A stretch of DNA of 64,000 nt from Talpa occidentalis (GCF_014898055.3 NW_023603184.1:150602149-150666148), one strand, 5' to 3'; numbered from the stretch's first letter, positions 1 to 11,349 are shown. Made by a program: numbers and translations. The notes: generated by a model from the letters alone, not told the origin.

Positions 1-602
1 CCCTTGTCGCCGCGCGCGTCCCTCCCTCGGGGCTGATGCATGACTGTCCCGGGCCCCCGGGACAGGAGGTGACCGCGCGGGGGCCGTGTCCCTTCAGCTC
101 ACATGGAGCCCTGTGCCTCGCGTGGGGCTCGCAGCGTGTGTGGTTTCGGCGCCCCCTGGGGCCCTGCGCTGCCCCCCATGAGCGAGGGAGGCGCGCCCTG
201 TCGAAGGGTGACGGGTGCCCAGGGCCGCCGGTGGGGGGGGCGGAGCTCAAGGCCCGGCCCTTGGGTGGGGTGGGGAGGCTGGGGGACCTTCAGGCTGAGG
301 GCACGGGTGGGGTGATGGGGCAGCAAGAGGCTGCGGATCGCCTGCCCCCGCTGTGCCGCCCCCGCTGCGCTCTGGCGCCTGCTGCCCCCTCCAGATCTGC
401 CGGGCGGGGGGCACCCTGGGATCCCGGCGCAGGCTCAGCCCATGCCCGGCTCACCCTCCGGGCCCAGGGCACGTGCAGGACTCGGCACCCCCACGCGGGA
501 CCTTCATCTCCTGGACGCAGGGTGCCCGGGGGTGCTCGCCACTGTGGGGGCGGGAGACACCCCCCCCGGCCGCCCAGGCCCACGACCTGCCGTCTCCCGC
601 AG
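1..602 (+). other. RAMP1: RAMP1 last intron (3' part)
   Basis: This GC-rich stretch lies upstream of the last RAMP1 coding exon and ends in an acceptor (CCGTCTCCCGCAG, AG at 601-602). No exon, repeat or other feature was recognised in it. The open frames across it are compositional. The donor side lies before the window. Confidence 0.7.
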
Positions 603-858
603 GAGCTACGGGGAGCTCACGGCCTGCACCCGGCAGCTGGCGGACAAGCTGCACTGCAGCTGGCCCGGCGCCGCCCTGGACCGCTTCTTCCTGGCCGTGC
701 ACCGGCGCTACTTCAAGGCCTGCCCCGTGTCCGGCCGCGCCCTGCGGGACCCGCCCGGCAGCGTCCTCTGCCCCTTCATCGCGGTGCCCGTCCTGGTGAC
801 GCTGCTGGTGACGGGGCTGGTGGTCTGGAGGAGCAAGCGCGCCGAGGGCGTGGTGTAG
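603..858 (+). CDS. RAMP1: RAMP1, last coding exon (partial gene): receptor activity-modifying protein 1 C-terminal half
   Basis: RAMP1 is a single-pass membrane protein that pairs with the calcitonin receptor-like receptor to make the CGRP receptor, and with the calcitonin receptor to make an amylin receptor. After the acceptor at 601-602 the exon starts at the third base of a codon and reads [18 protein letters not shown], then a stretch matching human RAMP1 ([17 protein letters not shown]). The three ectodomain cysteines expected in this exon (human Cys72, Cys82, Cys104) are present in TACTRQ, LHCSW and KACPVS. A transmembrane helix follows ([19 protein letters not shown]), then a short basic tail (RSKRAEGVV) and a TAG stop at 856-858. 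One extra cysteine sits just before the helix (SVLCPF; human has Tyr there). The signal peptide and first two exons lie left of the window. The intact frame and good match argue for a functional gene rather than a pseudogene. Confidence 0.93.
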
Positions 859-1070
859 CCCCGAAGCTCCCCGGTCCCCGGGTGGCGGGTGGACCCCGAC
901 TGAGGCGGACGCGCCCTGGGAGGGGGGCCGGGGTCCGCAGGGTGCACGGTGCAGCTGTCGCCTCTGGGGTGTCCAGCTCTGTCCCCGCGTTGTGAGCCTC
1001 TGCGCCCCTCCCCCGCTGGCCAGACCGCGGGGTCTGCTTGTGATTAAAAGGCCGTCCTGGGATTCGGGGC
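859..1070 (+). other. RAMP1: RAMP1 3'UTR with polyadenylation signal
   Basis: The sequence after the RAMP1 stop is GC-rich and holds an ATTAAA hexamer at 1043-1048 (TGATTAAAAGG), a common variant poly(A) signal. Cleavage would be expected 10-30 bases later. The exact end is inferred. Confidence 0.6.
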
Positions 1071-1844
1071 GCGTGCTGTTTCTGGGCGCGCTCGCGGGAT
1101 GCAAGGGTGAGATGCTAGGGGGAGGGGGCAGTGGGGTGGGAGCCCCCAGGCGGCAGGTGCTCCCCGTGACCCCCCATAGATTCTAGAACCAGGGCTCAGA
1201 GGACTTGCGGCCACGAGTGAGGCAGGGCAGGTTGGCCCACGCTGGACTGGCCCCGCCCGAAGCAGCCGCGACAGGCCTGGCCCCCGCACACCTCCATTCT
1301 GCCCCCCAGCGTCGCTCTGGCTCTTTCTACTATGCCTCAGCTCACCCCCAACGCCTGCCCCCTCCCCATAACCAGGCTTCCAGAAGGTTCTGGGTCCCCT
1401 GCATTGACCCTCCAGGATGTCCCATGAGCTCAGATCTCTGAGGCCCCTGCAGCCCCAGCCTGCTCTGCCCTGACCCAAGCAAGGGACAGCTCTGGAACGC
1501 GGGGGGCAATTCCAGGACCTTCCAGACTGATCCGCCTCAGCACACCACAGCCACGGGCGCCCCCCCATGGCCCCGCTGGGCCACCAGACCCCACCTGCCC
1601 CCATGAGGGGGGCTCCCCCAGCTCTTCCCAAGGACCCCCTGTCCTTCAAGGGCACTGTCACCAGCAGGCCCTGTGACCAGCCCGAAGAGACCAGGATTCC
1701 CAAGGGGCTTCTGGGGCCACTCTGATGGCCGGTGGGTGCGCTGGCCACACAGTGGACTGCACTTTACAGGGGAGGAAGCCAGCAGGTGTGCTGGTCCCTC
1801 CAGGGCCACAGCACCCAAGCACCTGGCCTCAGGGACAACAGGGA
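1071..1844. other. intergenic, nothing recognised
   Basis: GC-rich intergenic DNA between the RAMP1 3' end and a minisatellite. I see no conserved coding frame, RNA gene or recognisable transposon. Confidence 0.5.
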
Positions 1845-2030
1845 CCCTGGTGTCCACCCCTCAGGGGCCATGGGGACCCCAGTGTCCGCCCCACAGGGCC
1901 CATGAGACCCTGGTGTCCACCCCTCAGGCACCACGGGGGCCCGGTGACCACCCCTCGGGGCCCATGAGACCCTGGTATCCACCCCTCAGGGATCATGGGG
2001 GCCCCAGTGTCTGCCCCTTGGGGGCAGGAG
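1845..2030. repeat. minisatellite, 31/63-bp units
   Basis: About three tandem copies of a 62-63 bp unit begin at 1845, 1908 and 1970, each opening CCCTGGTRTCCACCCCTC. Each unit is itself two diverged halves of about 31 bp (GTGTCCACCCCTCAGG / GTGTCCGCCCCACAGG). Open frames on both strands through it are by-products of the repeat. Confidence 0.75.
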
Positions 2031-2900
2031 TGGGGTGGCCTCATGGCCTCCCTAAGTGGGGCTCGCGCCCCCGGTCCTGCTGACCACAGATTACTGAGAC
2101 TCCGCTTTGGACGAGGAAAGCCCCTTGCCCCGGACGCCAGCCTCCCCTGCGGGCCCGCGAGCCTCGGGGCTCCCCGTTCTGGCCGGGCGGGCCTCGGTGA
2201 TGGGCAGCATCCGCCAGGACGAGGCAAGGCTCTGCCCCCCCCCCCCCGGGGCTTCCGACCAGCCGACCAGGGGCTTCATGAGGATGAACCGGCCCCAGCG
2301 GAGTCCGGCTCTGCGCGTGCGGCCGGACTGAGAGCACCGGACTGAAACCAGCCGCCTCAGGCCCCGCTCACCTCGCCGCCCGCCGGGCCGGAGCGCGGGG
2401 CGCCGGGGGGCCCTCCACCTGGGGCCCGCTGCCTTCCTGCCTGTGGCTGCACCCCCAAGGCCATCCCCCTCTCTCGGTGGTGCCCCCTCTTCTTGTGGGG
2501 ACAGAGTCAGGGACTCGGGGCCCACCCTGACCCAGAGGGACTCATTTTAGCTCAGACGGTTACATCTGCAAAGGTCTAGGTCCAGGTAGGGTCACATCTA
2601 AGTTCCGGGTGGACATGGAATTGGGGGGCACCTTTCACCTCATACACTCAGCAAGCTCAAGACCGGGGGATGTCTCAGTGCCCCCTGCGTGGACCATGAG
2701 AGGGGACAGCTGTGAGCCGTGGACAAGCTGCCCTAAGCTGTTCCACAGCCGACGTGCATGTAACGGCGAGGCCGGCGTCCGGCTCCTGAGGAGACACCGG
2801 TTCCCAGGGACCTGGAGGCCGGGGCGCCCGGGTGCCCTCGGAGCTGGGAGAGCCGCCCGCCCAGAGCTTGGTCATGGAGATCCAGAGAAAATGTCACTTA
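2031..2900. other. intergenic, nothing recognised
   Basis: GC-rich DNA with a C-tract around 2237-2247. No gene or transposon recognised. Confidence 0.45.
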
Positions 2901-3151
2901 GAAGTCAAAGAACAGGCCTCCCTGGTGGCGCAGCCTCTGCAGCGCGGGTTCGATCCTGGCCGGCCGGGGAGATTCCCACACGGCGTGACAGACCCCTCCT
3001 GCCGCCCGCGGCGCCCCTCAGCTGTGTTTTTGGCCCGTCTGCCTGCTCTGCTCCCCGCTCTGTCTCCGGTGAGTCCTCTCACCCTCCCGCGCCTCTGGCC
3101 TGCACCCCAGTGCTCGTATAAAAATAAATCTTAAAAAAAGAAGCCAAAGAA
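2901..3151 (+). repeat. tRNA-derived SINE (copy 1), + strand, with TSD
   Basis: The SINE body spans 2915-3139. It opens GGCCTCCCTGGTGGCGCAGC and keeps the B-box (GGTTCGATCCT). It has lost the bases between A-box and B-box present in other copies. It ends TATAAAAATAAATCTTAAAAAAA. Target-site duplications flank it: GAAGTCAAAGAA (2901-2912) and GAAGCCAAAGAA (3140-3151), 11 of 12 matching, so the boundaries are well supported. Confidence 0.85.
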
Positions 3152-4267
3152 TTTCGCCCCAAAGCCAAACAAACAAAAAGCAAGCGAGGGGGAGGACTCG
3201 GTCTGGGCTGTCCCCAGAGTCCTGAGAACCAGCCCCCAGGATGTATCCCTCGGGAGACGGGGCTTCCCGGACAGAGACACCCCGCGGGGGGGGCAGCCCG
3301 GGCCGGGGCCGGAGCCCGCTGGGCCTGCACGCGGCAGCCCCGCAGGAGGAAGTCCCGGTCCCTGAGATCGTCCCTCTTGCTCATCAAAACCACCGCGGCT
3401 GCCTCCCTGGAGGGCGGGTGAGGACACGCCCCGTCTGACGTGTGTCCCCGGGGCCCCCCTAGGGACGCAGCCCGGGACAGGCTGGTGCCCACAGGCCTTC
3501 CCAGGCCGCTGTGTGGGCCCTGGGCAGCGTTTAGAGGACTGTCCGGCTCGATGAAACCCGCATGGCGGGAAGAAGCTTCAGGAATAAGCGCAGGGGGCGT
3601 TTTCTCGCGGGACGAGCTCACTGGGAAAGGCGGCGTCAAAGCAGGAGGGAGCGTGAGCTGGGGTGGGGGGAGGGGGGAGGGCGTGTAGGGAGAATGTGCG
3701 TGTGGAGTGGGAGTGTGTGCGGGTGAGTGAGTGTGGGGTGTGATATAGGGTGGGGGTGTGCGTGGGAGGGTGTGCGTGTGTGTAAACGTTCCCTGGCATT
3801 CAGAGGGGGCGCTCGGACATGGCCCCCTGCAGCTTGGTGGGGCGCGTGTCCCACGGCAGGGAGGGCCCCGCCTGGGCTGTGTCCTGGGCTCTGACGCTGG
3901 AGACCCGCCGGCGGGGGCGCCGAGGCCCGAAGAGCCGGTACTGGAGGGGGAGCCTCTGCCTGGGGGCGGGTGGGGGGCTGCGGCGGGTGGGCTTTGGGAG
4001 GACGAGGACGGAGGTTTGAGGAGAAGTTCTCCCCGCATGGACGTAGCTGCCCTCCGGGTCTCCCGGAGCAGACCAGGGCACACCCACAGGGCACCGCGAG
4101 GTGCCGGCCTGAGTCGGACTTGGCTCTTCCTCGCAGGCCGCGCGAGGTGGCCCTGGGCACCCGTCCCTGGCGCGGCTCCATGGGTGAGGGCAGCCCGAGG
4201 AGGGCCCAGGCTACCCCCGCCGGCCCTGGGCCACACAGGGACCCCGCTCGGACCCCCAGCACCCCTC
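3152..4267. other. intergenic, with GT-rich tract
   Basis: No gene recognised. A GT/GGGT-rich tract runs about 3650-3786 (GTGTGTGCGGGTGAGTGAG and similar). It gives rise to low-complexity His/Thr/Pro reading frames on the minus strand that are not genes. Confidence 0.45.
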
Positions 4268-4708
4268 TTACTGTTAGGGGAAAGGAATGTCCTGAGCTAA
4301 TTCCACACAGGCTTTGTGGACGCCACCCCCGCTCCATCAAGACTCTAGAACTACAAATCCCAGGATCCCCAGAGGGAGGCTGCGCGGACCTAAGGGCGGA
4401 GGGAAGCAGCCATTTTCTCGGCGTGTGGCTATAACCGGCCGTGTGAGTGGGTCTCCCTCTCGGCTCATGCTCTTGGCCAGGCAGGTTTGGTCCCAGCGGG
4501 TCGCTTGGGATTCCAGGTAGGACGCATGTAAGAATTCATCGCCCTCTTTTCTCCCTGAGTTGTTCGTTCCCTCCCTTCCCTTCCTTTGTAAATAAACCTT
4601 TGTTAACCTTTTGCGTGTGCCTGCAGCGTCAGTCCCCGGGGGTGAGGACCACAGGCAACCCGTGTCAGAGCTGGGTTGCCCTGTAACAGCTTTGCCCTGT
4701 AACATTAC
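4268..4708 (+). mobile_element. solo LTR, family A copy 1 (endogenous retrovirus)
   Basis: The LTR spans 4272-4704. It begins TGTTAGGGG and ends CCTGTAACA, flanked on both sides by the 4-bp duplication TTAC (4268-4271, 4705-4708). This is the pattern of class I (gammaretrovirus-like) ERV integration. A poly(A) signal AATAAA lies at 4591-4596, followed by U5-like sequence. The end carries a 16-bp tandem duplication (CCCTGTAACA at 4679 and 4695). No primer-binding site or internal gene follows, so this is a solo LTR left by LTR-LTR recombination. It is related to the copy at 14311. Confidence 0.85.
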
Positions 4709-7583
4709 GAGAAGCCCCTCCCTGCATGGCAAGAAGCCAGCTGTGGGCAGAGGCCTGTGCTTGGGGCCCTGGGTTGCGGCCTACCCGTGCCCACCACAGG
4801 AGCGTCTGCGGGCACGGGTGGGTGGGCAGACACGGTGAGGATGGGCCGAGTGCGGCCGCAGTGAGCTGGACACGGTGAGCCGGGCGGGAATTCCAGAGAC
4901 TGGAGGACCGCAGGGCTCTCTAGAGGTGAGCTGCAGGGCTCCACCCACTGAAGGCCAGCCATATAGTTGCAGGCTGGGGACACAGACCAGGCAGCAGCCC
5001 CAGGCCCCTCTTTGCGGGTTAAACAGGTAAAAAGGCAGGCTAGTCTCCACTCAGGTCCGCTTTATGCAAATGAGGCTTTCAGTCAGCATATTTCCCGTTA
5101 ATCATGTGGTGATGGTTGAACTTCACTCCTGGCCAGGCTGACCTGTGTGGAGTCATCTCTGCTGAGCCACAGACATGTCTGTGCGGGCCCGGCGGCCCCA
5201 GCAGGCCCCAGCAGGCCCCAGCAGGCCTGGGCACTGCACCGCCTGGGACCCCACAGTCCACAGCCTCCCAGCGCTGTCTGTGCCAAAGTTGGGGTGGCGC
5301 CATGTTTGCGTTTCTGTCTGGTGCGTGTCACCCCAGAAGCAGGCGTGAGCCAGGGAAGCCAGTGCCCATCTCAGGAAGCCCAGGCAGGCCTCACCCACAG
5401 GAGGCCGCCTTCTCAGTTCTGGGAGCTGCAGTCCGAGCTCAGGGTCTACAGACTCAGGTGTCCCGAGTCCCCCCCCTTGGCTGGCCCTCTGCGCCGAGTC
5501 CTCTGTGTGTCCCCCAGCGCATGTCCGTCTCTCCATATAAGGCCCCCACGGGCGGAGAGGGCCTCCCGTCGCCCCAGCCAACCTCAAACACCTTCTCAAG
5601 ACCCTGCTTCCATGTGCAGCCACGTGCTGAGAACGGGCTCTCGCTCCATGCCCCATGTGAGTGGGGAAGACGCAACCCCCACCCCAAGGGCAGGCCCCTG
5701 CGGGACACTCGCCCCCTGCTGGGAAATGTGGGGACAGCCCAGCAGCCCCTCAGAAGCAGTGCAGATCCCGACAGGGCCTGCCCCAGGATGCAGGTGCGGC
5801 TGGGCCGGGTGGGAGGCGCGGGGGTGGGGACTTGTGGGTTCAGCGGCCCCCAGGGCTCCCAGGGCCCATGTACCTGCCTCGCCGGGGCTTCCCTCCTGCC
5901 TGTCTCACCCCTGCCGCCAGCGTTCCCCACGAGATGACCTTCTTGTTTTGCTTTTACAGGTTTTTTGTTGTTGTTGTTGTTGTTCTCTCTCTTTTTGGCT
6001 CAGAAATGTGACAAAGAAATAAAGAGCTGAGGAAAAAGGAAGGAAAAGAGAAACACATTTTCCCAAGTTAACTGGGTCAACCATTGGGAGCACCTAAGAA
6101 TGTTCCAGAATGTTGAAGAGGCCTGCAGAGTCGGCTTGTGAGCGCAGTGGGAGGGGAGAGAGGGCAGCCTGGGCTTCTTGCCTCCCAGGTGGGCGAGGGG
6201 CCGACCCGCAGGACCGGGCAGCAAGCACCCCATGCCCAGTGCGGGGGCCTGCAGGAGGGACGCTCACCCGCCTTCTGCTCTCCTGGCCCATCAGAGGTCA
6301 TGGCCGCGGCGCAGAGCAGGAGCCTGGGCCGCAGGGAGGCGCGCACGAGCCCGTGTCCCCACAGGGTGCTGCAGCCGGACTCTGAGCGCCAGCGCCCGGT
6401 GTCCCCTGTGACTGGGCCTCTGCCCGGCACAGGAACATGGGGACAGTCAGGAAGGGGCCGGGAGGTGAGGGCAGGGCCAGGCTGCCCCTCCAGCTGAGCG
6501 TGCATCCAGGGGCTCCCGGCTGGGTCTGCAGTGCTGGGGCCTGCGTCCAGGTGGGCTGCTCTCTGCTCTCGGGAAGCCGCTGCGCCCGGTGCCCCAACAC
6601 AGAGGCCTCGCCACCCATCCCTTTGGGAAACCACAGCAGGAGCCCAAGTCGGACCCACGGCCAGGCACCTGCACCCACTCGGAGGTCAGGGTCGAGGGCG
6701 GCTCCGCCTGGCCTGGCACAAGAGGCTCTTCCCTCCTGCACTCACCACTGATTGGAGGGACCTGGTGTTTGTCTCGCCCCGGCCTCCGCCTACCCCACCA
6801 CCCCAAGGAGGGGCTCGGCCCCTTACCCAGAACCTGCTGTGCTTAATTTTTGGAACAAGAGATCACATGCAGGAAGGAGGGATTGTGAGACTCCCCAAAA
6901 GTAAGGCTTCGTCCCCTGCTCAGGGCTGGGGTGTGGGTCCCCCAATGCTGGCCCCAAGGTCCCTCACTGCCCCGGTTGTGGGCTCAGCCTCCACACCCTG
7001 ACAGCCTGTCCCCCTCCTGACCCAAGGCCAGAGGGGGGGCACCCTCCCTTGCACGCCCTTCTTTCTTCCAACCCCCTAATTTCCGATCTGAAAGACGCCC
7101 CAAGCTGGCACCCATCCAGCAGTGGTTCCCCGCCGGGTTGGGGGGAGGGCTGTCTCACTTCGCAGTTTCCTTGCTTGTGGTTTTAAAAAGGTGAGCCTTC
7201 CTGGCTTTGCAGGCCCCTAGCTTTGCAGGCTGGGGGCTCCCCAGGCTGCGCGGGAGCTTGGCTCGAGGGAGCGCAGCGGAGAGAAAAGTGGGGTGCTGGC
7301 CGGTGGGGTGGGGTGGAGCTGCCCAGGGGCGGCCCTGGGTGAACCCCGGTGGTGCTCGGCCCTGCTGGGGGCGCACGCAAGAGACCCCAGGGCGAGCCTT
7401 CCCGTCCCCACCACCCCCCCAGCCCCGGTTCTTCCCCGCGTGGGCGATGCCCTCGTGAAGGCGGAGCCGCCGGGAGGCAGCTGAGAGTCCCGCGCCCCGC
7501 GTCACAGTGACTTCTGCTCTGGACGCCCCTGCGCGCGGCAGGAAGGACAGGCGAGCGGGCAGGAAGCCTCCGACCTTGCCGTT
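4709..7583. other. intergenic, with short tandem repeats
   Basis: No gene recognised. It contains a 10-bp tandem repeat (CCCCAGCAGG, about 5196-5228) and a (TTG)n microsatellite (about 5964-5982) followed by an A-rich segment to about 6060 whose origin I could not identify. Confidence 0.45.
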
Positions 7584-8524
7584 CAGACCCTCTCTTTTTT
7601 TTTTTTAATATTTCCCCAGACAATTGCAACCCCCTGATTTTGACCCCAATCCCTCCTTTCCCCGCCACCCCCCAAAGTGTGTCTCTGGTTCATAGTTGTT
7701 TGTTGATTTTGATTTTTTTCTTTCTTATAGTTATTCTTTTTCCTGGTCCCTTATTTAAGTTCTCTACATTCCTGCTATGAGTGAGACCATCCGGGATTTT
7801 TCTTTTTCTTTCTGGCTTATTTCGCTGAGCAGGATCCCTTCCAGCGCCATCCATGTTGCTGCAAATGGCATGAGTTTATCTTTTTTGAATGCTGAGTAAT
7901 ATTCCATGGTGGATATGGACCACATCTTCTTGATCCATCATCTATTTTTGGGCATTTGGGCTGTTTCCAAAGCTTAGCTATTGTAAACAGTGCTGCTACA
8001 AACATAGGGGTGCAGGTGCTCTTTGGAATGGATGTTTCTGTGTCCTTTGGGTAAATACCTAGGAGTGGAATTGCTGGATCCTATGGAAGCTCTATGTTTA
8101 GTAGGTCCAGAAATCTCCACACAGCTCTCCATAGTGGCTGGACCAGTGTGCACTCCCACCAGCAAGAGACGATACCCAAAACAAAGAGAAATCCCACCGA
8201 CTGGGAGAACATTTTTGCACCCAACACTCATGATAAAGGACGGATCACAAAAATCTGCAAAGAGCTGATGAGACTCAACAACAACGAAGAAAATAATTCT
8301 GTGAAAAAATGGGCAGAAGAGCTAAAAAGAAACTTCTCTGAAGAGGAAATGCAAATGGCCAACAGGCATAGGAAAAAATGTTCAACTTCACTTGTCATCA
8401 AGGAAATGCAAATCAAAACTACCATGAGATACCATCTCACACCAGGGAGAATGGCACATATTAAAAAAACTGGCAACAGCAAATGTTGGCGAGGGTGTGG
8501 ATAGAAAGGAACAGACCCTCTCTT
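7584..8524 (-). mobile_element. 5'-inverted (twin-primed), truncated L1 insertion with perfect TSD
   Basis: A complete L1 insertion event is flanked by identical 13-bp duplications CAGACCCTCTCTT (7584-7596 and 8512-8524). From the poly-T at about 7595-7606 up to about 8163 the sequence is the minus strand of an L1 3' end (late ORF2 and 3'UTR). From about 8164 to 8511 the adjoining ORF2 segment is inverted onto the plus strand; a frame there reads [14 protein letters not shown] and CWRGCG, typical of the ORF2p C-terminus. The two halves are neighbours in a normal L1, so this is the classic twin-priming 5' inversion. It encodes no complete protein. Confidence 0.9.
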
Positions 8525-9509
8525 AGCAGCCGTCCTGGCACAGAGCCTGGCGCAGCTCGCGTGCAGCCCTGCAGGGCCGGGGCCGCCCAAAAACCCGACT
8601 CACCCTCTCACAGAGGCCGGTTCAACGCCTGCACGATCTTTACAAGTTCGGGAAGGCCGGGGTTTGTCTGATTTCTTTACTGCGACTTATATTAATGCTC
8701 GGATGTGCCAATTCTTGTTTTCTTCCTTAAAACACAAGTTTAGAAGCAGAATTTCGCGGCAGGAGGTCCTGAAGGTGTCTAGAGATAGTTGCCCAGGCTG
8801 CACGGCCCCAGCCCGGTCCAGAACCCCGGCCCCAGCTGCCCTGGGCCCACACGCCCAGCCCCAGGCCAGCCCCCTCGCCCGACCTGGCCAGGCCGGCTGC
8901 CCATCGACAGAGACACCCCCCTCCACCCGCCCCACCGCCTGCCCGCGCCCTCCGTGTATCCACAGCCCCAGGAACTACTTCTACGCACTGAGGACTCTTG
9001 AGCAGCTCTGCGTGTCTGCGCAGCTGAGTCTGGGTTTTCTTTGGAGTCTCCTCTCCTCAGGCTTTCGTGAGCTGGGGGGTTTATGTGGCCTTTGTAAAAT
9101 GAATTGGAAAATTTCCACCTCGCTCCAAGCCGTGGGACGCTTTGAAGCGCAGGACAAATACAGAGGAGGAAGGTAGAGACCTGTGAAGGGCGCGTGGCAG
9201 GCGGGCGGCCGGCGGCGGGCGGGCAGGGGTGCAAGGTCAACCCAGTGAGCCGCCACCTTCTATGCCGATGACGCTGGCAAGCTCTTCAGCGTGATAAAAC
9301 CCCCAGGGATGATACTGACGCAGGCGCAAGCAATGACACCCTTTGGGAAAGCCGCACGATCAGCATCTATTAACCGTGCCACCGCCCACACGGTCAGAAA
9401 TCCCGCTGTGCAGCCCGAGCGCCAGGCCTGCGGGCAGGTGCCTGCACACCCGGCGCCGACGTCCACAGCAGCTTCGCTCACGCCACCTGCGAGGGGGCAT
9501 CCCCGGGCG
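8525..9509. other. intergenic, nothing recognised
   Basis: No gene or repeat recognised between the two L1 elements. Confidence 0.4.
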
Positions 9510-9815
9510 CGTGGGGCGAGTGTCACCCATCCATGGGGCAGAGCGCCGTTTACCCATGACAAGGAATGACGTGTTGATCCTTTCTGCAACGTGGAGGGGT
9601 CTTGAAAACACGCTGCGTGCAAGGAGCCGGCCACGAAAGCACATAACCTGCGGCTCACTGGCGTGAAGGGCTCAGAACAGGCCCATCCGCAGAGAAAGGA
9701 AGGGGGTGGCTGGCTGCCGTCCCCACGGGGACAGGGCTGGGAGTGACGCACACGGGCCCGGGTTCCCTTTTGGGGTGAGAATGAAACCCTGAAAACAGGG
9801 TTGGCCCTGGGGATG
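9510..9815 (+). mobile_element. ancient L1 3'-end fragment
   Basis: Despite heavy divergence this follows the order of an old mammalian L1 3' end: CACCCATCCATGGGGCAGAG, then AAGGAATGACGTGTTGATC, CAACGTGGAGGGGTCTTGAA and finally CTTTTGGGGTGAGAATGAAA. The ancestral sequence is AT-rich and this copy is now strongly GC-rich. Boundaries are approximate. Confidence 0.6.
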
Positions 9816-10862
9816 GCTGCCCTTGGCTGCACATTGGCCCAAAGCAGTGGCATTGGCTGCTTGAAGCAGCGAGGGGTGCGGGGAGTGAGTGAGCTCTCCA
9901 CTTTTTTTAACACCAAGAAAAAAAAAAAAGACAAGACAAGCAAGGGTCAAAATAAAAGTAACTTGGCAATGGGAAAACCCGGCACACCTGCTCGGGGGAG
10001 CACCGCAGGGAGCGCAGGGGCGAGCTGTTCGGCCGCCAGCTGAGGGACTCCTGCCTGCTCTGACGTGCTTGTGTTTTGACGCTGGGAATGCGGTTGCCGT
10101 GAACGAACAGAGGGAACATGTTGAGCCTCCCCAGGCCCAAATAGACCCTCCAGCCACAGAGAGAGGAAGGCGCTTCCAGAGAGCGGGAGCCCCGCGTTCT
10201 TCCTCCTAGGCTGGGTTAGGGCTGGTGCTCCTCCTCCGGGTCCTCCCTCAAGAAGAATAACCCCCTCTAATCGTCAAAAAAGTGGAAACATCCAAAGGGA
10301 GGAGCAGTCCACCAAGCCGATGGCCTGTCTCCCCAAGCTGCCCGGGTCCTCCAGGACAAGGGAAGGCTGAGAAACGGTGTCCGCCAAGCGTCCAGAAGCG
10401 CCTTGGAGCGACGGGGCCGCGGTGTCCTCTCACGTCCCGCGCGGGGGCCGTGGGCAGAGGAAGGACAACGGGGCGACGCGCGCTGCAGTCACTGGCCCCG
10501 GGGCCCCACGGTCGCGCTCAGCCCCCGCCGGTGTCCAGTGCCCGCGGGGCGGGCCGCGCGGCTGTTGTTCTCCGCGCTCCCTCGGGCCGCCTGCGAATCC
10601 GTCTCGGCCGGCAGGAGCACGCTTCTTCTTACGGGACGAAGGCCGCGCCTGGCGTCTCCCACCGTCCGCGGGGCCGGCGTCCTGCGCACTGGCAAGCGGA
10701 CCCCCCCCTGCAACCCTGTGCAGGGGTGGCTGCGGGGGCGGCTCCACGGAGGGTGATTTCAGGGGCACGGGGCTGCGAGGGGCTCTGAGGAAGGCTCATG
10801 GCACGGTCTTGCCAGGCGGCCCCTCCTCCCCGGGAAAGGGCCGGCCACCAGGCAGAGCCCGG
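9816..10862. other. intergenic, nothing recognised
   Basis: GC- and CpG-rich DNA, particularly 10380-10700, with an A-tract at about 9919-9930. No gene recognised; the open frames are compositional. Confidence 0.4.
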
Positions 10863-11349
10863 CTGCGTGGAGGGTAAGGAGAAGCGTCAGGCTTCCTGCC
10901 CTCCCGCCGTCAGGACGGATGATGGAGCCCTGCGGTCCTGACGCATGCCTGAGGGCAGCCCCTGCAGTGGGGTGAGGGGGCCCCTGCAGAAGCGCGTTCC
11001 TGCAGAGGTAGGTGGGGTTCACCTGGGCTGAGACGGGGCTTTTAAGGGCGGCGTCACAGGGTCGCCAGCAGAAGCAGAAGAAGCCGAAAGAGAAGCCGAG
11101 AAAGAAGTAGCAGAAGCCGAGAGAGCAGCAGAGAAGACCGGAGAGCCCAGATGGAGTGAAGACTTGCTGGGGGCTGGGAGGCCTGCCCGCCTCCCGGCCC
11201 CCCGGCCCCCCAGCACCCCTGCCTGCCGTGTACCCGGTAATCCCAATAAAAGCCTGCAAAAAAACCACTGAGGGCTCTGACTCCCCCCTCACCCGGGCTG
11301 CATGGGATCAGAAAACCCGCCCCGTGTCCATTCCTGCCCTTACACTGCA
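10863..11349 (+). mobile_element. solo LTR, family B copy 1 (endogenous retrovirus)
   Basis: The LTR spans 10868-11344, starting TGGAGGGTAAGGAG and ending CCTTACA. Flanks are CTGCG (10863-10867) and CTGCA (11345-11349), a 5-bp duplication with one change. It has a purine-rich AGAAGC/AGAGAAGCC stretch (about 11068-11140), a TTTTAAGG TATA-like box near 11040 and AATAAA at 11245-11250. It is homologous along its whole length to the copy at 13314. No retroviral genes are attached. Confidence 0.8.

Noticed and set aside
451..1104. A 217-codon minus-strand frame opposite the RAMP1 last exon
   Set aside because: It is the shadow of the GC-rich RAMP1 exon and its 3'UTR, with no similarity to a known protein.
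3079..4236. A 385-codon minus-strand frame with His/Thr/Pro repeats
   Set aside because: The repeats come from the GT-rich tract at 3650-3786 and the rest is low complexity. It also runs into a SINE.
8094..8504. A protein-coding gene of 136 codons on the plus strand
   Set aside because: The readable part is the C-terminal end of L1 ORF2p inside the inverted half of a truncated L1.
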